Shown: piece by piece, positions 50,272 to 58,479 of the stretch
Layout of the letters: each line of letters starts with the position of its first letter
Position numbering within the stretch: the first letter of the stretch is position 1
Assembly: GCA_024233935.1 (NCBI GenBank)
Contig: JACKOY010000018.1
Coordinates: 1-64,000, forward strand
Source: Spirochaetales bacterium
GTDB taxonomy: Bacteria; Spirochaetota; Leptospiria; Leptospirales; Leptonemataceae
Length of the DNA stretch: 64,000 nucleotides
Direction of reading: 5' to 3'
Made by a program: the position numbers and the translations under genes
Notes under the pieces: model-generated
Told to the model about the DNA's origin: nothing
The model's input: the letters and a program-made list of their open reading frames with translations, nothing else
The model's database searches: none

Positions 50272-52593
50272 CTAAGAAAGGCTCATTACAAACTGCTCCT
50301 GATCCATGCTCTCAATCGCACGCTTTGAGCGACTTTCCCGAACCCGCTGCATCGCAGCCGTCGGATCCAGTCCGCTGTAGCGAATCAGGTACGCCGCCGC
50401 GACGGTCCCCGATCTTCCGAGACCGCCCACGCAATGCACGACCACTTTTTCGTTCAGCGCCAGCCGGTCATGTATCCATTCCAAAAGCATATCGAGGCCC
50501 TCCCGCTCGGGCGCCATCTGATCTGGAATAGGAAACTCGAAAAACTTGAACCCATGCGTGCGATAGCCCTCTTTCAGGTTTCCCACACCATAGCGCTCGT
50601 ATTCGTCGGGCGTGAGCAGCGAGACCACGTTGCGGTACCCCATCTCATGAAGCGCCCGAAGGTCGTCTTCCAGTACGCGTTTCCGGTCGCGCCGCCCCGG
50701 CAGGATTGTAAGTCCTAACGAAGCGCCGTCGTTCTTGGTCTCCAGCGGGATCTCATCGACTCGCAATCGTTGCACGGAACGCAGGATGGCGGCGATGCGA
50801 TGGGCGGCCAGGGACCCTGCATACAAAGCCCAGCGCCGTTGCCACTCGTTTGATTCATCGAAGCTCAACGTGTGCATTGCGTAGCGCACAATTCCGGTGT
50901 ACAACTGATACGGATCCCGATCTGCCTGGACGAGTTCCGGATAAAACGACCGCAGATGGCAGCAAACGCGGTAGGCCTTTTGAAGTGCCGGGAGCCGGAA
51001 ACGTCCGGCCTGGTCCGGTGCCGGGGGAACCCCCAAATCCTCATGCGCCAGCAAGTGGTCGGTCAGCGCGCAGGCCTCGCGCAATTCCTGCTCGGATTCA
51101 ATGGGGGTAAATATATAGAAGAGATCGTTCTCCAGCTTGATCAGATCCTTCAGAATGTGGCCGCGGTGCGTATGAAAGAAGTCGATCAGCCATACATTCT
51201 CGCTGGCATCAATCAGGATGTTTGCTCCGTTCAGATCTCCGTGTACGTAAGCCATGTAGCGGGGGGCTGAATATGGTTCTGAAAGCTCTTCCAGATCGCG
51301 CTCGTAAAACCGGCAGACATTCGGCACGCGAAGTCCGGGGACAATCTCCAGCCAATCGCCCTCGGCCGCATGTCCGATCAGGTCTTCTACTCTGCGCCGA
51401 ACACCCGGCGCGTAGCGCGCGCTGAAGTCATAATAGCGCAACAAATCCAGATTCTCCTGGCTCGATACCTCGTAAAAGCGACCCAGTTGTTTCTGGAAGA
51501 CCGTGTCCAGCACGCGCAGGAGACGCGCTTCGTCGTCCGAACCTGCGTAGAGTTTCTGAAACGATCGCACGTTGCCATCAAGCATGCCGGCATAGCGGTA
51601 CTTGATGCCGCCACGATTGCCGATCTCCGCAAAATCCACGATGCTCGGAGCGCTGTTGCCCATGACCTCCTGAATGCGCTCAAAGGCAGTCCGCTCCCGG
51701 GCGATCTGGTCCCGATCTCCGATCTTTACAACATGGGGCACCTGACTGTGCCCAAAATGATCGCGCGAACGAGCGCGCAGCACAACATTGCCTGAAAATC
51801 CCCCGTCCAGAACCTGCAGATCCACTTCCTTGCTGTCGCGAAACAGGTACAGCACCAGATTGCGATCGGCCTCGACAAGTTCGTAGCCCGCGGGAAGCCC
51901 CAGCTTGCCTTCGTTCAGGCGGGAACTACGGCTACCTTCAAAGACAACGGGCTGACTGCCGGTTAAAAACTCCGTGAAGGCCCCCACTGAAGAGAAGACC
52001 TGCACACCCAGAATGCTCTCGAGTTGTTCGAGTGCTACAAAGTGCATGGATCGCGACGAACTTGCACACAAGGCGCTGCAGACTGCCAGCTCAAGCTCCG
52101 GGTACCGTGTGAGCAGTTCGTAAGCCAGAAACGTAATCTTGGCTTCGGTCCAAACCCCGGTTAAGCCCACGCGCGCGCCCGGTTTGATATGCGGCGCAAG
52201 CACGCGTGCCAGATCGGTGTCGACGAAGTCATTTAACCCGGACGCGTTGACTATCTCATCGGAACGGTCCGACCGCATGAGCGAGCGGAAAACGAAATCG
52301 GCACCCGGAGTGCCCTTCAGACAATGCGGGCCAAACTGCTTTAGATGCGCCGCCTGTCGCGGGTCGGAGCCGTCATGCCAGTCGCGAATATGCACGATGG
52401 CCAGTCGGTCATTCGGCTGCTCGTACGCCCAGCGCAGGGCCAGATGCACCGGACCATCCTCCGCGCGTTCGCCCATAAGGCGCAACGCTTCGCCATACCC
52501 AACGTGCAGTTGGTTGGGCATACTCTCGTAGCGCTCCAGGGGCTGCACAAAATCATTCTGCAGGCACTGGGTGATCAGGATCGAACGCTGCAT
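50272..52593 (-). CDS. three-domain protein: degenerate isochorismatase-like, kinase-like and dual-specificity phosphatase
   Basis: 773 residues. Residues 1-200 have the isochorismatase (cysteine hydrolase) fold: ILITQCLQNDFV, HIRDWHDGSDP and VGLTGVWTEAKITFLAYELL, but the catalytic Asp of D-x-Q-x-D-F is Cys10 and the nucleophile Cys is Lys152, so it is probably inactive. Residues of about 230-620 form a protein/aminoglycoside-kinase-like domain with YVHGDLNGANIL (His451, Asp453) and LIDFFHTHRGHILKDL, the pattern of phosphotransferases used as effector-associated domains. Residues of about 640-773 are a dual-specificity phosphatase with HCVGGLGRSGT (Cys721, Arg727) and general acid Asp in IPD. 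The ATG at 52593 was preferred over an upstream GTG at 52668. The arrangement is unfamiliar to me. Confidence 0.82.
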   Translation of the reverse strand: MQRSILITQCLQNDFVQPLERYESMPNQLHVGYGEALRLMGERAEDGPVHLALRWAYEQPNDRLAIVHIRDWHDGSDPRQAAHLKQFGPHCLKGTPGADFVFRSLMRSDRSDEIVNASGLNDFVDTDLARVLAPHIKPGARVGLTGVWTEAKITFLAYELLTRYPELELAVCSALCASSSRSMHFVALEQLESILGVQVFSSVGAFTEFLTGSQPVVFEGSRSSRLNEGKLGLPAGYELVEADRNLVLYLFRDSKEVDLQVLDGGFSGNVVLRARSRDHFGHSQVPHVVKIGDRDQIARERTAFERIQEVMGNSAPSIVDFAEIGNRGGIKYRYAGMLDGNVRSFQKLYAGSDDEARLLRVLDTVFQKQLGRFYEVSSQENLDLLRYYDFSARYAPGVRRRVEDLIGHAAEGDWLEIVPGLRVPNVCRFYERDLEELSEPYSAPRYMAYVHGDLNGANILIDASENVWLIDFFHTHRGHILKDLIKLENDLFYIFTPIESEQELREACALTDHLLAHEDLGVPPAPDQAGRFRLPALQKAYRVCCHLRSFYPELVQADRDPYQLYTGIVRYAMHTLSFDESNEWQRRWALYAGSLAAHRIAAILRSVQRLRVDEIPLETKNDGASLGLTILPGRRDRKRVLEDDLRALHEMGYRNVVSLLTPDEYERYGVGNLKEGYRTHGFKFFEFPIPDQMAPEREGLDMLLEWIHDRLALNEKVVVHCVGGLGRSGTVAAAYLIRYSGLDPTAAMQRVRESRSKRAIESMDQEQFVMSLS

Positions 52594-52682
52594 CTTCCCA
52601 AGTAGGAACGGCAGGCAATAGGCGGCCAGAACATTCTGAGCGAAAGAGTTGCGATGCCGGCCGCTCACCGAACGGTGGCGGT

Positions 52683-53258
52683 ATGTTCGAGCTTCTCTTC
52701 AGCGAGACCTGGCCCTGGTATGTGGCAGGCCCGCTTATCGGCCTGGCCGTGCCGGTCCTGGCGCTCATCGGCAACTATCCCTTTGGTGTTTCCACCTCGC
52801 TGCGCCACATTGTGCGTTTGGTCCTGCCGGGACGGAAACCGGACTACTTCGACTACGATATCGAGCCTGAGTTGTGGAATCTGTTTCTGATCGCGGGTCT
52901 GGTTCTGGGCGGCTTTCTGGCCGCACTGGGAGGCTTGCCGGAACAAATCGGCATCTCACCAGAAACGCAGGCCGACCTGGCTTCGCTCGGGGTCACCAAC
53001 CTCTCCGGACTGATTCCGGGCGCGGTTTTCAATCTGCAAAACCTTCTGAGCGCACCCGGGCTCATTCTTCTTGTCGTTGGTGGATTTCTAATCGGCTTCG
53101 GCACCCGTTACGCGAATGGCTGCACATCGGGCCACTCCATCACCGGGCTTTCGATTCTCAATCCGGTCTCACTTCTGGCGACGGCCATGTTTTTTGTAGG
53201 GGGACTGATCGCCACTCACTTGCTTATGCCGCTGATCCTCAGGGGCTTTAGTCCATGA
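52683..53258 (+). CDS. YeeE/YedE-family sulfur transporter, first half (PmpA-like)
   Basis: A 191-residue inner-membrane protein with five or six hydrophobic segments. Near the end, FGTRYANGCTSGHSITG is the conserved block of the YeeE/YedE (DUF395) family, in which the Cys contacts thiosulfate or persulfide. In E. coli YeeE one chain does the job of two halves; here the protein is split into two genes. The next gene, starting with ATGA overlap at 53255, gives the other half. The pair probably brings thiosulfate-type sulfur into the cytoplasm. It diverges from the three-domain gene, 89 bases away. Confidence 0.86.
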   Translation: MFELLFSETWPWYVAGPLIGLAVPVLALIGNYPFGVSTSLRHIVRLVLPGRKPDYFDYDIEPELWNLFLIAGLVLGGFLAALGGLPEQIGISPETQADLASLGVTNLSGLIPGAVFNLQNLLSAPGLILLVVGGFLIGFGTRYANGCTSGHSITGLSILNPVSLLATAMFFVGGLIATHLLMPLILRGFSP

Positions 53259-53674
53259 AGGGTACCCGGAATCTTCTCTGCGCTTTGGTGGGCATCTGGT
53301 TGGGATTCGTCTTTGTGCGAGCCGAAGTGATATCCTGGTTTCGCATTCAGGAGATGTTCCGCTTCCAATCCTTTCACATGTACGGGATCATAGGCAGCGC
53401 CGTGATGGTGGGCGCAATCGGCTATCATCTGCTGCGGCGCTTTGTTCGACATAATCTGTCCGGAGAAGCGATTCTGATTGAACCGAAGGCGTACTCAAGG
53501 GGAACGATAGCCGGTGGTCTCTTGTTCGGGGTCGGTTGGGCCTTTACCGGCGCCTGTCCCGGTCCGCTTTACACATTGGCCGGTAGCGGCTACGGAGTTA
53601 TGCTGATCCCGCTCATAGCCGCAATTTTCGGCGCCTGGTTCTATGGGGTTATACGATCGCGCTTGCCGCACTAA
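53255..53674 (+). CDS. YeeE/YedE-family sulfur transporter, second half
   Basis: A 139-residue membrane protein, the complementary half of the split YeeE/YedE transporter. The block GWAFTGACPGPLYTLAGSG holds the second conserved cysteine of the family. Four membrane segments are predicted by eye. The ATG overlaps the stop of the first half (ATGA), which couples the two. It ends 126 bases before cysC; that gap has a weak hairpin but no clear terminator. Confidence 0.86.
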   Translation: MKGTRNLLCALVGIWLGFVFVRAEVISWFRIQEMFRFQSFHMYGIIGSAVMVGAIGYHLLRRFVRHNLSGEAILIEPKAYSRGTIAGGLLFGVGWAFTGACPGPLYTLAGSGYGVMLIPLIAAIFGAWFYGVIRSRLPH

Positions 53675-53762
53675 TGCGCAGACTTAACTCAGGTCATTCT
53701 CCTGTAGCGGCACGCGAACCGGAATGGGAAGTATTTTTGCGGTTCAACACCAAACGAAAAGC

Positions 53763-53790
53763 GACGCACTTTTTTGTGAAGGGTTGCGTC
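53763..53790 (+). other. possible leader hairpin just before cysC
   Basis: GACGCA (53763-53768) and TGCGTC (53785-53790) are complementary and enclose a 16-base, T-rich loop. The stem ends ten bases before the cysC ATG, so it may hide or expose the start region. With only six base pairs the evidence is weak. Confidence 0.25.
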
Positions 53791-53800
53791 TCATAAGCCT

Positions 53801-54388
53801 ATGGACATCTTCAATCGACGTGGAAAGGTAATCTGGCTTACGGGCCTCTCGGCCGCCGGCAAGACCACAATCGCTCACGAAATGCTAACGCGTTTTGAGC
53901 AGGCGAACGAGCGTGCCTACGTGCTTGACGGAGACCGCCTGCGTCGCGGACTCAACAGTGACCTGACGTACTCACCGGAAGACCGACGCGAAAACGTTCG
54001 CCGCTTTGCGGAGGTCGCGGGTATACTGCGCGATACGGGGCTTTGGGTCATCGTCTCGTGCATCTCGCCCTACGTTGCGGGACGGGAACAGGCTCGGTCC
54101 ATCATTGGACCGGAGAACTTTGCCGAGGTGTTTATCGACACGCCCCTGGCAACCTGCGAAGAACGCGACCCGAAGGGACTGTACCGCAAAGCCCGCCAGG
54201 GGGAAATCCCTGAATTCACCGGGATCACTGCGCCTTATGAACCCCCTACAAGTCCCGACGCGCACGTCCGGACACCAGGAAAAACGCCGGAAGAATGTGC
54301 TGCCGCGATTCTGAGCGCCCTGAGCATTCTTCTGGAAGAAGGCGTGTCCCGCACTGAACACCCGGTGTTGAAAGATGTCCAATCTTGA
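53801..54388 (+). CDS. cysC: adenylylsulfate (APS) kinase
   Basis: Phosphorylates APS to PAPS, the universal sulfate donor. The 195 residues include the P-loop GLSAAGKTT at 15-23, DGDRLRRGLNSDLTYSPEDRRENVRR, which binds APS, VSCISPYVAGREQAR and FIDTPLATCEERDPKGLYRKARQGEI, all matching stand-alone CysC (about 200 residues). The following two genes encode sulfotransferases, the users of PAPS, and their coding regions overlap by 14 bases, so PAPS here is probably made for sulfation rather than only for assimilation. No ATP sulfurylase gene is in the window. The ribosome-binding site is weak. Confidence 0.93.
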   Translation: MDIFNRRGKVIWLTGLSAAGKTTIAHEMLTRFEQANERAYVLDGDRLRRGLNSDLTYSPEDRRENVRRFAEVAGILRDTGLWVIVSCISPYVAGREQARSIIGPENFAEVFIDTPLATCEERDPKGLYRKARQGEIPEFTGITAPYEPPTSPDAHVRTPGKTPEECAAAILSALSILLEEGVSRTEHPVLKDVQS

Positions 54389-55232
54389 GCGCGTCTGTCT
54401 GATCGCGGGGGCGGGGCATTCCGGTTCGACCCTGCTGGGCATGATTCTCGGCAGCCATTCGCGGGTGTTCTATGCCGGCGAAGCGGCCAAAGCCCGATAC
54501 ATTGGCAACAGCAAGACCGCGGAGCGTAAGCGCGTGTGCAAACTCTGCGGCGAAGGCTGCGTCGTATGGGGCCACTTCAACGAAGGCGTGACGGATCCAA
54601 CCGAGCGCATCTACGAACGCATCGCCGAGCGCAGCGGCAAGGGGATCATTGTCGACTCCACAAAGAACCTGCCGTGGACCCTGGATCGCATCTCTGACAT
54701 GAACGCGGCGAATGTGCCTGTCGTGCTCGTACTGCTCTTGAGAGACGGTCGCGCAGTTGTGAATTCCCGACTGCGAAAGTATCCCGATCGAAATGCGGGC
54801 GAGGTGATTGCCAAATGGAAGGCTCAAATCACCGGCGCTCAGAAGTTGTACGACGAGTTTCGCGGGACCAGACTGAAGATTCGCTACGAGGACCTGGCGA
54901 CGGATTCGGATTCGGTCGTCCGCCCGATTTTTGACGCGCTCGGCCTGCAACCGGAACCGGGCCTAACGGAGTTTTATCGCTTCGATCATCATCCGCTGGG
55001 AGGAAACAACGGAACCCAGTACCAGGTGGCGCGCGCACAATCCATTGAACTGCCGAGTGCGGTGGAGATGTCCGAAAACCGCCGAAAATACTACGAAGCT
55101 CACCCCGCCGGGATTCGACTGGATATGCGCTGGGTAGACGAGATGACAGAAGAGGCCCGTGAACTATTTGATGAGATGGCGGGCGAAACGAATCGCGAAC
55201 TCGCCTACGAGGTGATCCATGAATCGCGTTGA
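54375..55232 (+). CDS. PAPS-dependent sulfotransferase
   Basis: 285 residues of the sulfotransferase fold, which moves sulfate from PAPS to a hydroxyl. The 5' phosphate loop is GAGHSGSTLLG at 12-22, and the 3' phosphate site is LLRDGRAVVNSRL with Arg123 and Ser131. Cysteines in RVCKLCGEGCVVWG could bind zinc or form disulfides, a feature of some bacterial cell-surface sulfotransferases. The start overlaps the end of cysC, and the stop overlaps the next gene by 14 bases. No signal peptide is visible, so the enzyme is cytoplasmic. The acceptor, glycan or lipid, is unknown. Confidence 0.86.
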   Translation: MSNLERVCLIAGAGHSGSTLLGMILGSHSRVFYAGEAAKARYIGNSKTAERKRVCKLCGEGCVVWGHFNEGVTDPTERIYERIAERSGKGIIVDSTKNLPWTLDRISDMNAANVPVVLVLLLRDGRAVVNSRLRKYPDRNAGEVIAKWKAQITGAQKLYDEFRGTRLKIRYEDLATDSDSVVRPIFDALGLQPEPGLTEFYRFDHHPLGGNNGTQYQVARAQSIELPSAVEMSENRRKYYEAHPAGIRLDMRWVDEMTEEARELFDEMAGETNRELAYEVIHESR

Positions 55233-56613
55233 TCTTGTCTTCCGTACAGTGGGAGAGCGTACGAGTGACGTGGCTCTCCAGATGGCCATTAAGAACATCC
55301 AGCCCAACAAGGTGCATGTGTTGGATAACGTGCGTCCGTTCTGGCGCACCGTGCATGAGATGCTCCGCATTAATCACGATTGCGACTTCGTGGTCTACCT
55401 GGACGCGGACTCAATAATTCTGGAAGACATGCGGCCGTTCCTGAACTGGAACAACCGCGCCTATGTCGACTGTTATGTGCATGATCGTTTTCGCGGAAAG
55501 GTGCATTGCGGTTGCCACATCACACGCATTGATCTGGTGCGCGAGATGGCAAAGGTGGCGCCGCCGGTGGACGATCTGCCGTACGTGCTGCGCCCCGAAT
55601 CGCGCATCCGGTCCTTTGCGCTACAGGAATTGAACGAGTCCAAGTACGTGCATAACTTCGCAATCCTGCACGATCACTTTCAGTCTTTTTACGATATCTT
55701 TCAGAAGTACGGCCTCCGAGAATTACGTTGCCGCACCCCGGAAAAGCTGGCCTTGCTTGAGTCCGCGCAACAATTCTGGACCGACGAGCCGGACTACGAG
55801 GTCGCCCAACTGGCTCTGGAGCACGCGCGGGAGCATGTGCCGCTTGACGCACCGCCATCGACCGTAAACGCCTACATTGAACGTCTACCCGAGTACGCGC
55901 GGGATGTAATGTTACGCCACGCTATTAAGGAAAAAGCAGGTTTCAGTATGGAAGAACTCGATCGAGCCGAAGCGCGCTTGCAACAACCGCGCAAAAACTT
56001 CAATAAAGTCTTTGGTTTGGGACTCAGCCGAACCGGCACGCGTAGTCTGACGGCGGGCCTGCAGTACCTGGGCTTCAACATCAGCCATTATCCAACGGAC
56101 GAGCAGACCTTTCAGGAGCTGGCCCGCGGTGATCACCGTTTCAGTCTGCTCGAAATGCACGACGGCATGACCGATATTACCGTCGCGCCCTACTATGAGG
56201 AACTGGATCGACTTTACCCGGGCAGCAAGTTTGTTCTAACTGTCCGGGACGAAGAAACATGGCTGCAGTCCTGCGAAAACCATTGGAGCGGGCGCGATGC
56301 CTTCGCTCCAACGAAGGGCAGTTCCGAAGAATCTCACATGAAAATTCGGCGCTTTTTGAGGGCCGCCGTTTATGGCTGTTATGATTTTCAGCCAGAGCGT
56401 TTCGCCCGCGTTTACCGTAAACACGTCGATCAGGTTTTGGACTACTTTCGCGACCGACCCGAAGACCTCCTGGTGATGAATGTTGTAGGCGGCGAAGGAT
56501 TCGAAAAGCTCTGTCCGTTTCTGGGCCTGCCAATTCCGATCAAGCCGTTCCCCCACAAAGGCAATCGCCTGACGGAACAGTTACAGGGCGCCAACCCGGC
56601 ACCGGCGGGCTAG
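55219..56613 (+). CDS. fusion of glycosyltransferase-like and sulfotransferase domains
   Basis: 464 residues. The N-terminal 230 residues look like a GT-A nucleotide-sugar transferase domain, with the start DLVFRTVGERTSDVALQMA and the metal-binding D-x-D Asp62-Ala-Asp64 in VVYLDADSII. From about residue 260 a second domain is a sulfotransferase: FGLGLSRTGTRSLTAGLQYLG is the PAPS phosphate loop with Ser270, and KFVLTVRDEETWLQSC the 3' phosphate region. A protein that adds a sugar and sulfates it would be efficient, but the two activities are inferred. It follows the single sulfotransferase with overlap and precedes the ABC exporter by ten bases. Confidence 0.8.
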   Translation: MNRVDLVFRTVGERTSDVALQMAIKNIQPNKVHVLDNVRPFWRTVHEMLRINHDCDFVVYLDADSIILEDMRPFLNWNNRAYVDCYVHDRFRGKVHCGCHITRIDLVREMAKVAPPVDDLPYVLRPESRIRSFALQELNESKYVHNFAILHDHFQSFYDIFQKYGLRELRCRTPEKLALLESAQQFWTDEPDYEVAQLALEHAREHVPLDAPPSTVNAYIERLPEYARDVMLRHAIKEKAGFSMEELDRAEARLQQPRKNFNKVFGLGLSRTGTRSLTAGLQYLGFNISHYPTDEQTFQELARGDHRFSLLEMHDGMTDITVAPYYEELDRLYPGSKFVLTVRDEETWLQSCENHWSGRDAFAPTKGSSEESHMKIRRFLRAAVYGCYDFQPERFARVYRKHVDQVLDYFRDRPEDLLVMNVVGGEGFEKLCPFLGLPIPIKPFPHKGNRLTEQLQGANPAPAG

Positions 56614-56622
56614 TTCCTCCCA

Positions 56623-58416
56623 ATGACCCGGGATCTGGCGCGCGTACTTCGCGACGTTGGCCGCACACTTAAGCTCGTTTGGACGACGCGGGCCGGTGCG
56701 ATGCTGGCCCTTGCCTTACTCACGGTCATTAGCGGAGTTGTCCCCAACATCGCCGCTTACGTCGGCAAGCTGATCATCGACGCCATCGTGACTGTCACTC
56801 AAAACGGGAGTGGCAGTCATACGGCCGTTTACGTGCTGGTTGGCGTCGAGGCCGCCCTCATGATTTTGCTGTCTGCCAGCCAGCGCGCTTCGCAGCTTCT
56901 GGCTCTTGTTCTGCAACTGGCGCTGGGACACGAAGTCAGCCTGCGCATCCTCAGGCGTTCCGTGCGTCTTTCTCTGACACAAATCGAAGACCCGGACGTA
57001 AACGACCTACTGGGTCGCGCGCGCAGCGAAGCCAAATCGAGACCGGCGGTGCTGATTCAACGGCTTCTTGGTCTGGGCCGGTTGCTGGTCCTTGTAGTGG
57101 GGCAATGCTATTTGCTGCTGCGCTTTTCACCGTGGGCGGTCCTGGCTTTGCTTGGTTCCGGCCTGCCGGCTTTTCTCACGGAGCTGCATTTTTCGGAGAC
57201 CCTTTACAAGAAGCGACACGCCCGCGCCGAGGAGCGGCGCCGCATGAGTTATCTGGAGAACGTACTGACCTGGGACAAATTTTTGCCCGAGATTCGACTG
57301 CTGGCCCTCGGTGGCGAATTTTTGCGGCGATACCGGGAATCTTTCGAGGCCTCCTTTGCCGAGGATCGGCGCGCGCTCAGGAACCGCGGGATCTGGGGAG
57401 TGGTCTTGCTGGCTCTGGGAACCGGCGCTTTCTACGGCGCCTACGTCTGGGTGGTTCGGGCGACCCTGGACGGACAACTAAGTCTCGGTGAAATGACGAT
57501 GTACCTGGTAATCTTCCGACAGGGCCAGGCTTCCATCACGTCCACCCTCACGACCATCAGCGGCCTGTACGAGGACTCGCTGTATCTGGCGAACCTGTTC
57601 GACTTTCTGGATCTGCCTGAGGATGCCCCGACCGGCAGCCACAGGGTCGGCCTGTCCCGCGAGCGCGGCCTTGCGGCCAATCGTGTTTCGTATACCTATC
57701 CGGATCAGCCCCTTCCGGCTGTTCGGGATCTGAGTCTTGCGATTGCTCCGGGCGAAAAGGTGGCTCTGGTAGGCGCCAATGGCTCCGGGAAAAGCACGTT
57801 GATTCGACTCCTGACAGGCTTGCTCCGGCCTACCAGCGGCACAATCACTCTGGATGGGCGTCCGCTGCAGGAGTGGGACGAGGCCACCGTGCGCCGTCGC
57901 ATTGGGATTATCTTCCAGGATTTCAATCGCTACAAGCTGACGCTCGGGGAAAACATCGGTGCCGGCAATGTGGACCAGTTCGGAAACCGTGAGGCGTGGC
58001 AGGCGGCCCTGGACCGGACCGGATTCAGCAACATGTTGGACGATATGCCCCTGGGCTTTGACACCGTGCTCGGTCGGAAATTCTCCGGAAGCCAGGAACT
58101 CTCGGGTGGGCAATGGCAAAAAGTCGCCCTCGCCCGCGCGTTCATGCAGAGCCAGGCCGACATCGTTCTTCTGGACGAACCCACTTCTGCCCTTGATGCC
58201 GAAAGCGAGGCCCGCGTCTTTGAGCGCCTGCGCAATGCGCGCGGTGGCCAGAGCCTTATCCTTGTTACGCATCGACTCTCAACCGCACGCCTGGCCGATC
58301 GCATCGTGCTTCTTGACCGCGGACAAATCCTCGAAGAAGGATCGCACGAGGATCTGCTGGCACGCCGGGGAAAGTATGCCGAACTCTTTGACCTTCAGAA
58401 GGGCGGCTACGAGTAG
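56623..58416 (+). CDS. ABC exporter, fused membrane and ATPase domains
   Basis: A 597-residue half-transporter that dimerises. The N-terminal 330 residues hold six membrane helices typical of type IV exporters; the C-terminal ATPase domain has Walker A GANGSGKST, Q-loop FQDFNRY, the signature LSGGQWQKVALARA, Walker B DIVLLDEPTSALD and the H-loop THRLS. The family includes MsbA, peptide and polysaccharide exporters. Its place right after the sulfation genes (ten-base gap) suggests that it exports or flips the sulfated product, but this is inference. The next gene begins 64 bases later. Confidence 0.9.
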   Translation: MTRDLARVLRDVGRTLKLVWTTRAGAMLALALLTVISGVVPNIAAYVGKLIIDAIVTVTQNGSGSHTAVYVLVGVEAALMILLSASQRASQLLALVLQLALGHEVSLRILRRSVRLSLTQIEDPDVNDLLGRARSEAKSRPAVLIQRLLGLGRLLVLVVGQCYLLLRFSPWAVLALLGSGLPAFLTELHFSETLYKKRHARAEERRRMSYLENVLTWDKFLPEIRLLALGGEFLRRYRESFEASFAEDRRALRNRGIWGVVLLALGTGAFYGAYVWVVRATLDGQLSLGEMTMYLVIFRQGQASITSTLTTISGLYEDSLYLANLFDFLDLPEDAPTGSHRVGLSRERGLAANRVSYTYPDQPLPAVRDLSLAIAPGEKVALVGANGSGKSTLIRLLTGLLRPTSGTITLDGRPLQEWDEATVRRRIGIIFQDFNRYKLTLGENIGAGNVDQFGNREAWQAALDRTGFSNMLDDMPLGFDTVLGRKFSGSQELSGGQWQKVALARAFMQSQADIVLLDEPTSALDAESEARVFERLRNARGGQSLILVTHRLSTARLADRIVLLDRGQILEEGSHEDLLARRGKYAELFDLQKGGYE

Positions 58417-58479
58417 CAAGCGCGGGCCGGGCTAAAATTCCTTGCCACCGGACCTACTTGCAGGCGGAATCCGGGTCAA

